Source of the DNA: CAZDQL01 sp964507325
GTDB taxonomy: Bacteria > Planctomycetota > UBA1135 > GCA-002686595
Assembly: GCA_964507325.1 (NCBI GenBank)
Contig: CAZDQL010000102.1
Coordinates: 1 to 23,472 of the forward strand
Reading direction: 5' to 3'
DNA length: 23,472 nucleotides
In this document: positions 8,656 to 16,469 of the stretch, one piece after another
Position numbering within the stretch: the first letter of the stretch is position 1
How the letters are laid out: the number at the start of each line of letters is the position of its first letter
The notes under the pieces: generated by a model
The model's database searches: none
Told to the model about the DNA's origin: nothing
The model's input: only the letters and a program-made list of their open reading frames with translations
Translations under genes and position numbers: made by a program

Positions 8656-11046
8656 CTACCCCGCTGCCATCCCCGTTGGATCTTCGGCCCCGTTGGATCC
8701 CTGGGCCGTGCGCGCGATCACTTCCTCCTGCAGGTCGCGTCCCATGTCGACGAAGTAGTCGCTGTAGCCCGCCACCCGCACCAGGAGGTCGCCGTACTCC
8801 TCGGGGCGCTGCTGGGCGGCCCGCAGGGTTTGGGTGTCCACCACGTTGAACTGGATGTGGTGCCCGCCCAGTCGGAAGTAGGTGCGGATCAGGGAGGCCA
8901 GCTTCTCGATGTTGGTCTCCCCCTCGAGGAGCTGGGGCAGGAAGCGCTGGTTGAGCAGGGTCCCGCCCGACTTGACCTGGTCCATCTTGCCCAGGGAGCG
9001 CACCACCGCCGTGGGCCCCGAGCGATCCGCTCCGTGGGCGGGGGAGGTGCCGTCGGAGATCGGCATCCTCGCCCGACGGCCGTCGGGAGAGGCTCCCACC
9101 CGGGTGCCGAAGTACACGTGGCAGGTGGTGGAGAGCATGTTGAGGTGATAGCGACCGCCGCGGGTGTTCGGCCGACCGTCGATCACCTCGAAGAGGGAGG
9201 CGTAGACGCGCTGCATCAGCTCGTCCGCCTCGTCCTGGTCGTTGCCGAACTTGGGCGTCTTGTTGAGCAGTCGCTGGCGCAGCGCCTCATTTCCGGCGAA
9301 GTCGCTCCCCAGGGCCTCGAGCAACTCCCCCATCGACAGCGCGCCGCCGAAGACGTGCTGGCGCAAGGCCGAGAGGCTGTCGGTGATGGTCCCGATCCCG
9401 CAGCACTGGATGTAGGTCGTGTTGTAGCGCGGCCCACCGTCGTGGTAGTCGCGCCCCCTCTCGATGCAGTCCTGGATCAAGACCGAGAGGAAGGGCGCCG
9501 GCATCTGGCGCGCGAAGTAGGACTCGATCTGCTGGTTGACCCGCACCTTGGTGTCCACGAAGGTGCGCAGCTGCTCATCGAAGGCCCGGTAGAGCTCGTC
9601 GAAGGTGGCGAAGTCGGTCGCCGCGCCCGTGGACGGTCCGATGCGCTTGCCGCTGGCGGGATCGACGCCGTCGTTCAGCGCGACCTCGAGGATCTTGGGC
9701 AGGTTCAGGTAGCCGGTCAGGAAGTAGGCCTCCTTGCCGAAGGCCCCCGTCTCGATGCAGCCGCTGGTCCCCCCCTCGCGCGCGTCCTCGACGCACTTGC
9801 CCATGCGCACCTGCTGGGCGACCACGGTGTCGGCGTTGAAGACGGCGGGGTACCCGTAGCCCTGGCGCACGACGCGACAGGCGGCCTTGAGGAAGCTCTC
9901 CGGGGTCTTGGCGCTGATCTGGACGTTGCTCTGGGGCTGCAACAGGTGGATCTCGTCCACCACCTCGAGCAGGAGGTACGAGAGCTCACTGACCGCGTCC
10001 GTTCCCTCGCGCGTCAGGCCGCCCAGATTGATGTTGGTGAAGTCGTTGTAGGTGCCGCTCTCCTTGGCCGTGACCCCCACCTTGGGGGGGGCCGGGTGGT
10101 TGTTGAACTTGATCCACAGGCACTGCAGGAGCTCCTTGGCCCCCTCCCGGTCGAGGGCGCCGCGCTCGAGATCTCTGCGGTAGAAGGGCTCCAGGTGCTG
10201 GTCGATGTGGCCGGGGTTCATCGAGTCCCAGCCGTTCAGCTCGAGGATCGTGCCCAGGTGCACGAACCAGTACATCTGCAGCGCCTCCCACAGGTCCCGC
10301 GGCGCCTCGGCGGGCACTCGGCGGCAGACCGCGGCGATGCGCTCCAGCTCGGCGCGTCGCCCGCCATCCCCCTCGCCGCGCGCCAGGGCTTGGGCGGCGT
10401 CGCCGTGGCGGCGCGCGAAGATGACGATGGCGTCGCAGGCGATCGACATCGCCTGCAACTGCTCTGCCTTGGCGGTGGCTCGGGGGTCGTGGAGCTGGTC
10501 CAGCTCGGCGAGGCGCTCGGCGATCTCGCGCTTGAAGTCGTTCATCCCCGAGCGGTAGATCTGGCCGTCCAAGGTGGTGTGCCCCGGCGAGCGCTGCTCC
10601 ATGAACTCGGTGAAGACCCCGGCCTCGTAGGCGTCCCGCCAACGCTCGGGGAGGTCGCGGAAGATGCGGTCGCGCATCGAACGGCCGCGCCAGTAGGGGA
10701 TCACCTCGTCCCGGTAGGCTGCGACGGTCCCCTGCTCCACCCGGTAGCGCGTCTTCTCGCGAGCATCCAGGGTGTGGAGGTCCTCCAGGCTGTGGCAGGT
10801 CAGCTCGGGGTAGGTGGGCACGACCTTGGGAGCGGGGCCGCGCTCGCCCACGATCAGCTCCCCCTCGCCGATGTGGATGCGCTGGTTCTCGGCCAGGTGC
10901 CGGAACGCCATGGCCCGCAGGACCGGGATCGAGTGCTTGCCCTCGTTCTCCCGGTAGAAGCGCGTCATCAGCTCGGCGCGCTCGCTGGTGACGGCGGGCT
11001 CTGCCCCGAAACTCGCCTGCCAGAGCCGGGTGATGCGTTCGTTCAT
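8656..11046 (-). CDS. Glycyl radical enzyme, trans-4-hydroxy-L-proline dehydratase (HypD)-like
   Basis: This 796-residue cytoplasmic enzyme holds an oxygen-sensitive glycyl radical. The active-site loop GGTSGCIETGAFGKEAY (425-441) gives thiyl Cys430 and general base Glu432. The C-terminal radical loop RVAGYSDYF (757-765) gives Gly760, followed by LQEEVIART. Cys-x-Glu separates it from pyruvate formate-lyase (Cys-Cys) and places it among the dehydratase/lyase members. Stretches such as PTYPELTCHSLEDL, YEAGVFTEFMEQRSPGHT and NNHPAPPKVGVTAKES, together with the length, resemble the hydroxyproline dehydratase group as I recall it, where the active-site triplet is Cys-Val-Glu. Here it is Cys-Ile-Glu, so another substrate is possible. 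ATG 11046 overlaps the activase stop as ATGA; the open frame further upstream is not family-like. No proC or proline-metabolism gene is adjacent. Confidence 0.9.
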   Translation of the reverse strand: MNERITRLWQASFGAEPAVTSERAELMTRFYRENEGKHSIPVLRAMAFRHLAENQRIHIGEGELIVGERGPAPKVVPTYPELTCHSLEDLHTLDAREKTRYRVEQGTVAAYRDEVIPYWRGRSMRDRIFRDLPERWRDAYEAGVFTEFMEQRSPGHTTLDGQIYRSGMNDFKREIAERLAELDQLHDPRATAKAEQLQAMSIACDAIVIFARRHGDAAQALARGEGDGGRRAELERIAAVCRRVPAEAPRDLWEALQMYWFVHLGTILELNGWDSMNPGHIDQHLEPFYRRDLERGALDREGAKELLQCLWIKFNNHPAPPKVGVTAKESGTYNDFTNINLGGLTREGTDAVSELSYLLLEVVDEIHLLQPQSNVQISAKTPESFLKAACRVVRQGYGYPAVFNADTVVAQQVRMGKCVEDAREGGTSGCIETGAFGKEAYFLTGYLNLPKILEVALNDGVDPASGKRIGPSTGAATDFATFDELYRAFDEQLRTFVDTKVRVNQQIESYFARQMPAPFLSVLIQDCIERGRDYHDGGPRYNTTYIQCCGIGTITDSLSALRQHVFGGALSMGELLEALGSDFAGNEALRQRLLNKTPKFGNDQDEADELMQRVYASLFEVIDGRPNTRGGRYHLNMLSTTCHVYFGTRVGASPDGRRARMPISDGTSPAHGADRSGPTAVVRSLGKMDQVKSGGTLLNQRFLPQLLEGETNIEKLASLIRTYFRLGGHHIQFNVVDTQTLRAAQQRPEEYGDLLVRVAGYSDYFVDMGRDLQEEVIARTAQGSNGAEDPTGMAAG

Positions 11047-11960
11047 GGTCGCGGCGCGCCTCCGATCCGTACTCGCAGTCCGTGCCGAGCGAGGTGGGCC
11101 GCGACCTCCCGGACGCGTTCCTCGGACACCTCGCCCGCTCCATCCAGCCGCCAGGGACGCGCGAACTCGCGGTGCTTGCCCCGGGCGGCTCGGTGGAAGG
11201 GTAGTAGCGTAACGCGGGGGGGGGGCTCCAGGGAGCACAGAAAAGATGCGGCCCCCTCCACTTCCTCGGTCCCGTCGCTGACTCCCCCGACCAGCGGCAT
11301 GCGCACCTCCACCTGCGCCCCGGCGGCGCACAGGGCGCGCAGGTTGGCCAGCAGCGGCTCACTCGGGACCCCCGTGGCCGCCAGGTGGCGCCCGGGGTCG
11401 ACCAGCTTGAGGTCGTAGAGGAAGAGGTCGGTCTGCCCGGCGACCGCCTCCAGGTCCTCCGCCGTCGCCAAGCCGGTCGTGTCCACCGCGCGGTGCAGGC
11501 CCCGCCGGCCGCACTCCTCGAGGAGCTCCAGGAGGAACGCGGGCTGGGCCAGCGGCTCTCCCCCGGAGAAGGTGACCCCGCCCCCGGACTGGTCGTAGAA
11601 GAGTCGATCCCGCTCGACGAGCTCGAGCACCTCCTCGACGGTGACGCGCCGCCCCACGAGCTCGCGGGCGCCGGCGGGGCAGACTGCGACGCAGTTGGCG
11701 CAGACGCGGCAGAGGCCCCCGTCCACCACCACCCCGCTCTCGCCGAGGGAGAGCGCCTCCTGGGGGCAGGCCTCGACGCACTCCCCGCAGGCGATGCAGC
11801 GCTCCGCCCGGTGGTGCACGAAGGGAGCCCCCCCTTGGCTCTCGGGGTTGTGGCACCAGGTGCAGGAGAGGGGGCAGCCGAAGAGGAAGACGGTGGTGCG
11901 GATCCCGGGGCCGTCCTGGGTCGAGTAGCGCTCGACGTCGAAGATCAGGCCACTCTGCAC
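11043..11960 (-). CDS. Glycyl radical enzyme activase, radical SAM with two ferredoxin clusters
   Basis: This 305-residue activase should abstract the glycine hydrogen of the partner enzyme encoded immediately downstream, using SAM and a 4Fe-4S cluster. The radical SAM motif is Cys29, Cys33, Cys36 (FGCPLSCTWCHNPES). An inserted ferredoxin domain binds two more clusters: Cys55/58/61/65 (CIACGECVEACP) and Cys84/87/90/94 (CRVCANCVAVCP). TFSGGEPLAQP (about 149-159) is the SAM-contacting GGE motif. This two-cluster insert is characteristic of activases for non-PFL glycyl radical enzymes. Translation starts at GTG 11960; the nearby ATG reads a different, quickly closed frame. It ends in a 4-base ATGA overlap with the glycyl radical enzyme, so the two are translationally coupled. 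It begins 39 bp after pheT with no terminator in between. Confidence 0.94.
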   Translation of the reverse strand: MQSGLIFDVERYSTQDGPGIRTTVFLFGCPLSCTWCHNPESQGGAPFVHHRAERCIACGECVEACPQEALSLGESGVVVDGGLCRVCANCVAVCPAGARELVGRRVTVEEVLELVERDRLFYDQSGGGVTFSGGEPLAQPAFLLELLEECGRRGLHRAVDTTGLATAEDLEAVAGQTDLFLYDLKLVDPGRHLAATGVPSEPLLANLRALCAAGAQVEVRMPLVGGVSDGTEEVEGAASFLCSLEPPPRVTLLPFHRAARGKHREFARPWRLDGAGEVSEERVREVAAHLARHGLRVRIGGAPRP

Positions 11961-11999
11961 AGCATCACCCGCGTGATTCGGTCCTTCTCCGGAGGGGAC

Positions 12000-14429
12000 T
12001 CACCCTTTGCGCAACGTGGCCCCCAGCTCGTCGAGGCCGCGCTCCAGGCGGCCCAGGAACTTGGCCGCGTCCTTGTCGGTGAGGGTCCTGTTGTCGGAGC
12101 GCAGCACCACGTGCCAGGCCAGGGACTTGCGCCCCGCGCCGAGCGACTCGCCGCGGTAGAGGTCGAAGAGCTCGAGGCCCGCCACCACACCCTTGCCCGC
12201 GCGCCGGATCGCCTGCGCCAGCTCGCCGGCGGGGAGCTCCTCGTCCGCGAGCATCGCCACGTCGACCTTGACCTCCGGGAAGCGCGGGATCGGCTGGTAG
12301 CTCGCGGGCGCGTCGGGGGTGTCGAGCAGGACGTCGAGGGAGATCTCGGCCACGGCCACCTCGCTCGCCAGCTCGCCCTCGAGCCCCAGGGCCCGGGCGA
12401 TTCCGGGCTCGAGCCCGGCCAGGTGGACGGCGGCGGGGCCGTCCTTGCGGGTGCGTCCCGCGAGGGCCTTGACGGGGTGCGCCCAGGTCGCGGGCTCGCC
12501 CTCGCGCTCCCAGCGCGGGACGGGCAGACCGACGCTGGCGATCAGATCCTCCACGACACCCTGCAGCCGCGGCAGCAGCTCCCGGTCGAAGGGGGTCTCC
12601 TCCGCAGCGGCGGGTCGCGCCCAGACCAGCGCCAGTTGGTGGACCTCGGCGGGTTCGCCGCGGGGGTTGGCGCGCTCGGGGAGGTAGCCCTTGCCCACCT
12701 CGAAGAGGCGCACCTCCTCGCGCAGGCGGCGGTTCCCGGTCACGATCCCGAGCAGGCTCGGCAGCACGCCGCGCCGCACCCGACACACCCCCTCCGCGAC
12801 GGGATTGGTGACCTCGACGTGGGGCGCGTCCGCCAGCTCCAGCGTCTCGAGCAGCGCGTCGGCGAGGAAGGAGTAGCTGATCACCTCGTGGAAGCGCGCG
12901 CTGCCCGCCAGGCGGTCCTGCAGCTGGCGCACCAGGCGCCGCCGCGGATCGGGATCGGAGGGGACGAGCTCCCCCAGCATGGTGCGCTCGGGCACGTTGC
13001 CGTAGCGGTGGAGGCGTCCCACCTCCTCGATCAGATCCTGCTCGATCGTCACGTCCTTGGTGGCGCGCGCCGACGGCACGGCCACCTCGAAGGCGCCGCC
13101 CCGGCGCTCGACGCCGAAGCCCAGGCGGGTCAGGATCTCGGCCTGCTCGTCGTCGGAGACCTCGGCGCCCAGCGCCGTGCGCACGCGCTCGGGTCGCAGG
13201 GGCAGGGTGTGGGCCGGATCGGACCACTCCCCGGCGTCGGCCAGGCGGCAGGGGAAGCAGGTCGCCGGCTCCAGCTCCAGGAGCAAGCGCGCGAAGTGCG
13301 CCGCCGCCTTCAGCGGCAGGGTGGGATCGAGGTGCTTCTCGAAGCGCGCCGAGGCGTCGGTGCGCAGCCCCAGGCGGGCGGAGGTGCGTCGCACCACCGC
13401 GGGGCGGAAGTTGGCCACTTCGAGCAGCAGTCGATCGGTGCCCTCCTCCACCTTGGAGCCCGCACCGCCCATGACCCCCGCCAGGGCCACCGGCTCGTCT
13501 CCCGAGCAGATCAGGAGGTCTGACGGCTCCAGCTTGCGCTGCACCTCGTCGAGGGTGGCCATCGTCTCCCCGGGACGCGCGTTGCGCACCACGATCCCCT
13601 CGGCGGCCAGCCGCGTGCGATCGAAGGCGTGGTTCGGCTGCCCGAGGTCGAGCATGACGAAGTTCGACAGGTCGACGAGCAGGTCCAGGGGACGCTGCCC
13701 CGCCGCGAGCAGGAGCATGCGCAGCCACTCCGGCGAGCGCCGCGGCGCCACCCCATCGATCGCCAGCCCCAGGTAGCGCGGGCAATCGCTGGACTCCACC
13801 CTGAGCGGGAAGGGCGGCTCGTCCCCCAGGGGCGGCAGGGTGAGGTCCAGGGGCGCGAGCTCGCGGCCGTAGATGGCGGCCACCTCTCCCGCCAGCCCGC
13901 GGTGCCCCCAGAGATCGGGGCGGTGGGTCAGGGACTTGTTGTCGATCTCGATGATCCAGTCCTCGATCCCCAGGGCCGGTCCCACCGGGCGACCGACCTC
14001 GGCCTCGGCGTCGAGCACCCAGATCCCCTGGTGGTCCTCCCCGAGCCCCAGCTCGCGCTCGGAGCAGATCATGCCGCGCGACTCGACCCCGCGGATCTTG
14101 GAGCGCTTGATCTTGAAGTCGCCGGGCAGGGTCGTGCCGACGGTGGCCACCGCGACCTTCTGGCCGGCGGCGACGTTGGGCGCACCGCAGACGATCTGCA
14201 ACGCATCCTCGCCCCCACCCAGATCGACGGTGCAGACGGAGAGCTTGTCCGCGTCGGGGTGGGCGTCGCGGGTCACCACGTGCCCCACCACCACGTCCCC
14301 CAGGCAGGGCACGAAGGGCTCCAACCCCTCGACCTCACAGGTGGAGAGGGTCAGGTCGTCGGCCAACGTCTCGGGACGGATGCCCTTCAGGTCGACGTGG
14401 CGCTCCAGCCAGCGGTAGGAGACGAACAT
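12000..14429 (-). CDS. pheT: Phenylalanine--tRNA ligase beta subunit
   Basis: This 809-residue subunit of the (alpha-beta)2 enzyme charges tRNA-Phe in the cytoplasm. It starts MFVSYRWLERHVDL, followed by an OB-fold tRNA-binding domain (about 39-150, with DVVVGHVVTRDAHPDADKL). The B3/B4 editing domain covers about 210-395, the B5 domain about 400-480, and the catalytic-like core runs through HRYGNVPERTM and FHEVISYSFL. The C-terminal ferredoxin-fold anticodon-binding domain (about 715-808) contains PRFPEVKVDVAM and KSLAWHVVLRS, with TLTDKDAAKFLGRLERGL near the end. Length is usual for the long bacterial form. Its ATG overlaps the pheS stop as TGATG. Confidence 0.98.
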   Translation of the reverse strand: MFVSYRWLERHVDLKGIRPETLADDLTLSTCEVEGLEPFVPCLGDVVVGHVVTRDAHPDADKLSVCTVDLGGGEDALQIVCGAPNVAAGQKVAVATVGTTLPGDFKIKRSKIRGVESRGMICSERELGLGEDHQGIWVLDAEAEVGRPVGPALGIEDWIIEIDNKSLTHRPDLWGHRGLAGEVAAIYGRELAPLDLTLPPLGDEPPFPLRVESSDCPRYLGLAIDGVAPRRSPEWLRMLLLAAGQRPLDLLVDLSNFVMLDLGQPNHAFDRTRLAAEGIVVRNARPGETMATLDEVQRKLEPSDLLICSGDEPVALAGVMGGAGSKVEEGTDRLLLEVANFRPAVVRRTSARLGLRTDASARFEKHLDPTLPLKAAAHFARLLLELEPATCFPCRLADAGEWSDPAHTLPLRPERVRTALGAEVSDDEQAEILTRLGFGVERRGGAFEVAVPSARATKDVTIEQDLIEEVGRLHRYGNVPERTMLGELVPSDPDPRRRLVRQLQDRLAGSARFHEVISYSFLADALLETLELADAPHVEVTNPVAEGVCRVRRGVLPSLLGIVTGNRRLREEVRLFEVGKGYLPERANPRGEPAEVHQLALVWARPAAAEETPFDRELLPRLQGVVEDLIASVGLPVPRWEREGEPATWAHPVKALAGRTRKDGPAAVHLAGLEPGIARALGLEGELASEVAVAEISLDVLLDTPDAPASYQPIPRFPEVKVDVAMLADEELPAGELAQAIRRAGKGVVAGLELFDLYRGESLGAGRKSLAWHVVLRSDNRTLTDKDAAKFLGRLERGLDELGATLRKG

Positions 14430-15448
14430 CAGAACTGCTCCAGGAAGCGCAGATCACCGGCCAACAGGTGACGGACGTCGTCGATCCCGTGGCGCAGCAT
14501 CACCAGCCGCGAGAGGCCCAGGCCGAAGGCGAAGCCGCTCCAGCGCTCGGGATCGATGCCACCGGCGCGCAGCACGTTGGGGTGCACCAGCCCGCAGGGG
14601 AGGAGCTCGATCCAACGCGTGCGCCCGCAGACGCTGCAACCCTCGCTGCAGAAGGGGCAGCGCGCGTCGAGCTCGAAGCCGGGCTCGACGAAAGGGAAGT
14701 ACCCCGGGCGCAGCCGCACCTCGAGCTCGCGCCCGAAGATGCCGCGCAGGAGGGTCTTCATGGTGCCGATCAGGTGGCCGACGGAGATCTCCTCGCCCAC
14801 CACCAGCCCCTCCACCTGGTGGAAGGTGTGGTCGTGGCTGGCGTCGGTCGCCTCCTGACGGAAGACCTTGCCGGGCACGATGGCGCGGAAGGGGGGCTCG
14901 AGGCGCTCCATCGCCCTCACCTGCACGGGGCTGGTGTGGGTGCGCAGGACCAGGCTGCCCTCCCGGTCGCAGAAGAAGGTGTCCTGGGCGTCCCGCGCCG
15001 GGTGATCGGCGGGGATGTTGAGGGCCTCGAAGTTGTAGAAGTCGAGCTCGACCTCGGGACCGTCGAGGACCTGGAAGCCCATCGACTGGAAGAGGTCCTC
15101 CAACTCGCGGGTGACCTGGGTGATGGGGTGCAGGGACCCGCGCCGCGGCGGCACCGGGGGCAGGCTCGGGTCGAATCCGGCACCGCGACGCTCGGCGGCC
15201 AGGGCCTCCGCCGCCAAGACGCTCGCCCGCTCGGCCGCGCTGTCCAGCACCAACTGCTTGAGGGTGTTGGCCGCCTTGCCGGCCGCCGGTCGCTCGGCGG
15301 GGTCCAGGGTGGGGATCGACGCCAGGAGCTCGGCGACGACGCCACCGGGTCCGACGTACTCGCGCTCGATCGCCTTGAGCGCGGCGGCGTCCGCGGCGGC
15401 GCCGACCCGACTCCTGGCTTCCGTGGCCAGTGCTTCGTAATCGGTCAT
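14429..15448 (-). CDS. pheS: Phenylalanine--tRNA ligase alpha subunit
   Basis: This 339-residue catalytic subunit forms phenylalanyl-adenylate and transfers Phe to tRNA-Phe. A helical N-terminal arm covers about 1-85. The class II core follows, with motif 2 around GKVFRQEATDASHDHTFHQ (193-211) and motif 3 GFAFGLGLSRLVMLRHGIDD (305-324). Cys264, Cys267, Cys271 and Cys274 form the possible zinc-binding knuckle found in many bacterial PheS proteins. The order rplT-pheS-pheT is conserved in many bacteria. ATG 15448 lies about 80 bp after rplT, behind a strong hairpin. The TGATG junction with pheT couples synthesis of the two subunits. Confidence 0.98.
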   Translation of the reverse strand: MTDYEALATEARSRVGAAADAAALKAIEREYVGPGGVVAELLASIPTLDPAERPAAGKAANTLKQLVLDSAAERASVLAAEALAAERRGAGFDPSLPPVPPRRGSLHPITQVTRELEDLFQSMGFQVLDGPEVELDFYNFEALNIPADHPARDAQDTFFCDREGSLVLRTHTSPVQVRAMERLEPPFRAIVPGKVFRQEATDASHDHTFHQVEGLVVGEEISVGHLIGTMKTLLRGIFGRELEVRLRPGYFPFVEPGFELDARCPFCSEGCSVCGRTRWIELLPCGLVHPNVLRAGGIDPERWSGFAFGLGLSRLVMLRHGIDDVRHLLAGDLRFLEQF

Positions 15449-15466
15449 TGGATGACGGGGACAAAG

Positions 15467-15509
15467 CGAGCCGCCAGGCGGAGTCCTCTGGAGTCCCGCC
15501 GGCGGCTCG
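15467..15509 (-). promoter_or_regulatory. Strong hairpin between rplT and pheS: attenuator-like candidate
   Basis: CGAGCCGCC (15467-15475) pairs perfectly with GGCGGCTCG (15501-15509), and inner GGCGG/CCGCC pairing extends the stem. On the - strand the hairpin is followed by CTTTGT and then the pheS ATG 18 bases after the stem. Position and shape fit a partial terminator or attenuator setting pheST expression relative to the ribosomal protein genes. I did not find a Phe-rich leader peptide or T-box elements in this short gap. Confidence 0.5.
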
Positions 15510-15529
15510 TCGTCTGGGCTAACCCTCCT

Positions 15530-15886
15530 CTACACGCGTGCCGTCCGCGCCTCCTCGACGATGGCGTCGAAGGCGGCGGGGTCGTGGATCGCGAGCTCGG
15601 AGAGCTCTTTGCGGTTGAGTTCGATCCCGGCCTTCTTCAGGCCGTCGATGAGCTGGGAGTAGTTCAGGCCGCGCATGCGCGCCGCGGCGTTGATGCGGAT
15701 GATCCACAGGCGCCGGAACTGGCGCTTGCGCTGTCGCCGGTCGCGGTAGGCGAAGGCCCAGGAGCGCAGCAGGGTCTCGCGCACCGTGCGCCACAGCTTG
15801 GAGCGACCGCCGCGGTAGCCCTTGGCGTGGCTGAAGTAGCGGGTCTTCTTTCGGGCGCGCGGCGACCCGTAGGTGACACGGACCAT
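15530..15886 (-). CDS. rplT: 50S ribosomal protein L20
   Basis: This 118-residue protein binds 23S rRNA early in large-subunit assembly. The sequence is full length and typical: a basic extended N-terminus (MVRVTYGSPRARKKTRYF, then AKGYRGGRSKLWRTVRE), the conserved YRDRRQRKRQFRRLWI helix (47-62), INAAARMRGLNYSQLIDGL (65-83) and a C-terminal globular domain. In many bacteria L20 also represses its own operon by binding the leader mRNA. It starts one base after the rpmI stop, so the two are cotranslated. Confidence 0.98.
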   Translation of the reverse strand: MVRVTYGSPRARKKTRYFSHAKGYRGGRSKLWRTVRETLLRSWAFAYRDRRQRKRQFRRLWIIRINAAARMRGLNYSQLIDGLKKAGIELNRKELSELAIHDPAAFDAIVEEARTARV

Positions 15887-15887
15887 C

Positions 15888-16085
15888 TCAACCGCCTCCC
15901 ATCGCTTGCTTGAGGAGCTTGGCCCAGGTGCCCTCGATGATCAGGGGGGCGCGCTTGCCGCGCTTGTGGGCGGCGTCCCGCAGGGCGTGCATGTGCCCGC
16001 GGCCGGGGCGCGAGGACTTGAGCTTGCCGGTCTTGGTGATCCGGAAGCGCTTCTTGACCGCGCCTTTGGATTTCATCTTCGGCAT
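15888..16085 (-). CDS. rpmI: 50S ribosomal protein L35
   Basis: This 65-residue basic large-subunit protein starts at ATG 16085 with MPKMKSKGAVKKRFRITKTG, followed by LKSSRPGRGHMHAL, the standard L35 layout. The frame remains open upstream to 16385, but that part is unlike any L35 and lies in the leader and palindrome. It is the first gene of the run rpmI-rplT-pheS-pheT. infC, usually directly upstream, is not present between rpmI and the divergent glgA, so rpmI must have its own promoter here. Confidence 0.97.
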   Translation of the reverse strand: MPKMKSKGAVKKRFRITKTGKLKSSRPGRGHMHALRDAAHKRGKRAPLIIEGTWAKLLKQAMGGG

Positions 16086-16219
16086 GGGACTTCCTCGTCG
16101 TGGAGCCGCGCCGAGACCGGCCCGGGCTCCGCCTCTGAATCCCCGGTCGCCGGCATGCCGTACCGCTCGCGGGGGCCCGACGGTCACGCGACCGCCGGAT
16201 CTTGGAGCGCAACAGGTTA
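16086..16219 (-). promoter_or_regulatory. rpmI promoter and structured leader, possible L20 autoregulatory site
   Basis: On the - strand TAACCT (16219-16214) is a -10-like hexamer, with TGGACG 18 bases upstream inside the palindrome. The leader of about 128 bases can form two hairpins. One pairs 16177-16185 with 16190-16198 and is fully paired, with one wobble, in the rpmI-sense RNA. The other pairs 16110-16120 with 16143-16154, with a bulge and one mismatch around a perfect GACCGG/CCGGTC core. Position and structure fit a ribosomal protein leader, by analogy with known L20 leaders; no consensus L20 motif was verified. Confidence 0.4.
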
Positions 16220-16398
16220 GCCCGGACCATTCGTGAGCGTCCACCCCAGTGCGCGACAAGTTCGCCGTGGTGCGCGAGTTGGGCCCGATCGACGCGCAGG
16301 CGGGGCCTCCGCGCCCCGTCGAGCACCCAGCGACGCCAACACGTGCGCCATGGCGGACTTGGGGCGTGCCGGGGTGGAGGCTCATGAATGGCCCGGGC
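16220..16398. repeat. Large imperfect palindrome between rpmI and glgA
   Basis: The left arm (from 16220) and the reverse complement of the right arm (ending 16398) agree at about 50 of 64 outer positions. Pairing resumes near the centre with GGGGC (16302-16306) and GCCCC (16313-16317). Each arm carries a start codon at the same place (GTG 16233 on +, ATG 16385 on -) followed by parallel frames: MSVHP...QVRRGARVG and MSLHP...QVRHGARVG. It fills most of the divergent promoter region. It may be an inverted duplication of a promoter/operator, a dispersed palindromic element, or the stem of a long RNA hairpin. I recognise no family. Confidence 0.6.
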
Positions 16399-16469
16399 CA
16401 GGCAGCCCGGAGCGGAGTGGCAAGCTCCCGGCCTCGAACCTGGGCGGCGGGGCCATAGAATCACCCACC

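Noticed and set aside
7699..11418. Very long open frame on the + strand opposite the glycyl radical enzyme and radical SAM genes
   Set aside because: It is antisense to two proteins with clear catalytic motifs. Its composition (runs of Val, Ala, Glu, Gln, Asp) is the usual shadow of GC-rich coding DNA and shows no domain.
11961..11999. Terminator between pheT and the activase gene
   Set aside because: Only a 5-bp stem (ATCAC/GTGAT) is present and no T-tract, so transcription probably continues.
11385..13523. Long + strand frame opposite the activase and pheT
   Set aside because: Same reason: antisense shadow of well-identified genes, low-complexity composition, no recognisable motif.
16086..16385. 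N-terminal extension of rpmI, or a remnant of infC
   Set aside because: The frame is open, but the 100 residues do not resemble IF-3, and L35 has a standard start at 16085.
16420..16460. T-arm-like GGTTCGAGGCC on the - strand, suggesting a tRNA
   Set aside because: No matching acceptor stem, D-arm or anticodon arm could be built, and the gene would run into the start of glgA.
16233..16469. N-terminal extension of glgA from GTG 16233
   Set aside because: GlgA homology begins at MPPLRICLIASEVAP (16470) and the extension lies inside the palindrome. Its similarity to the mirrored - strand frame comes from the inverted repeat.
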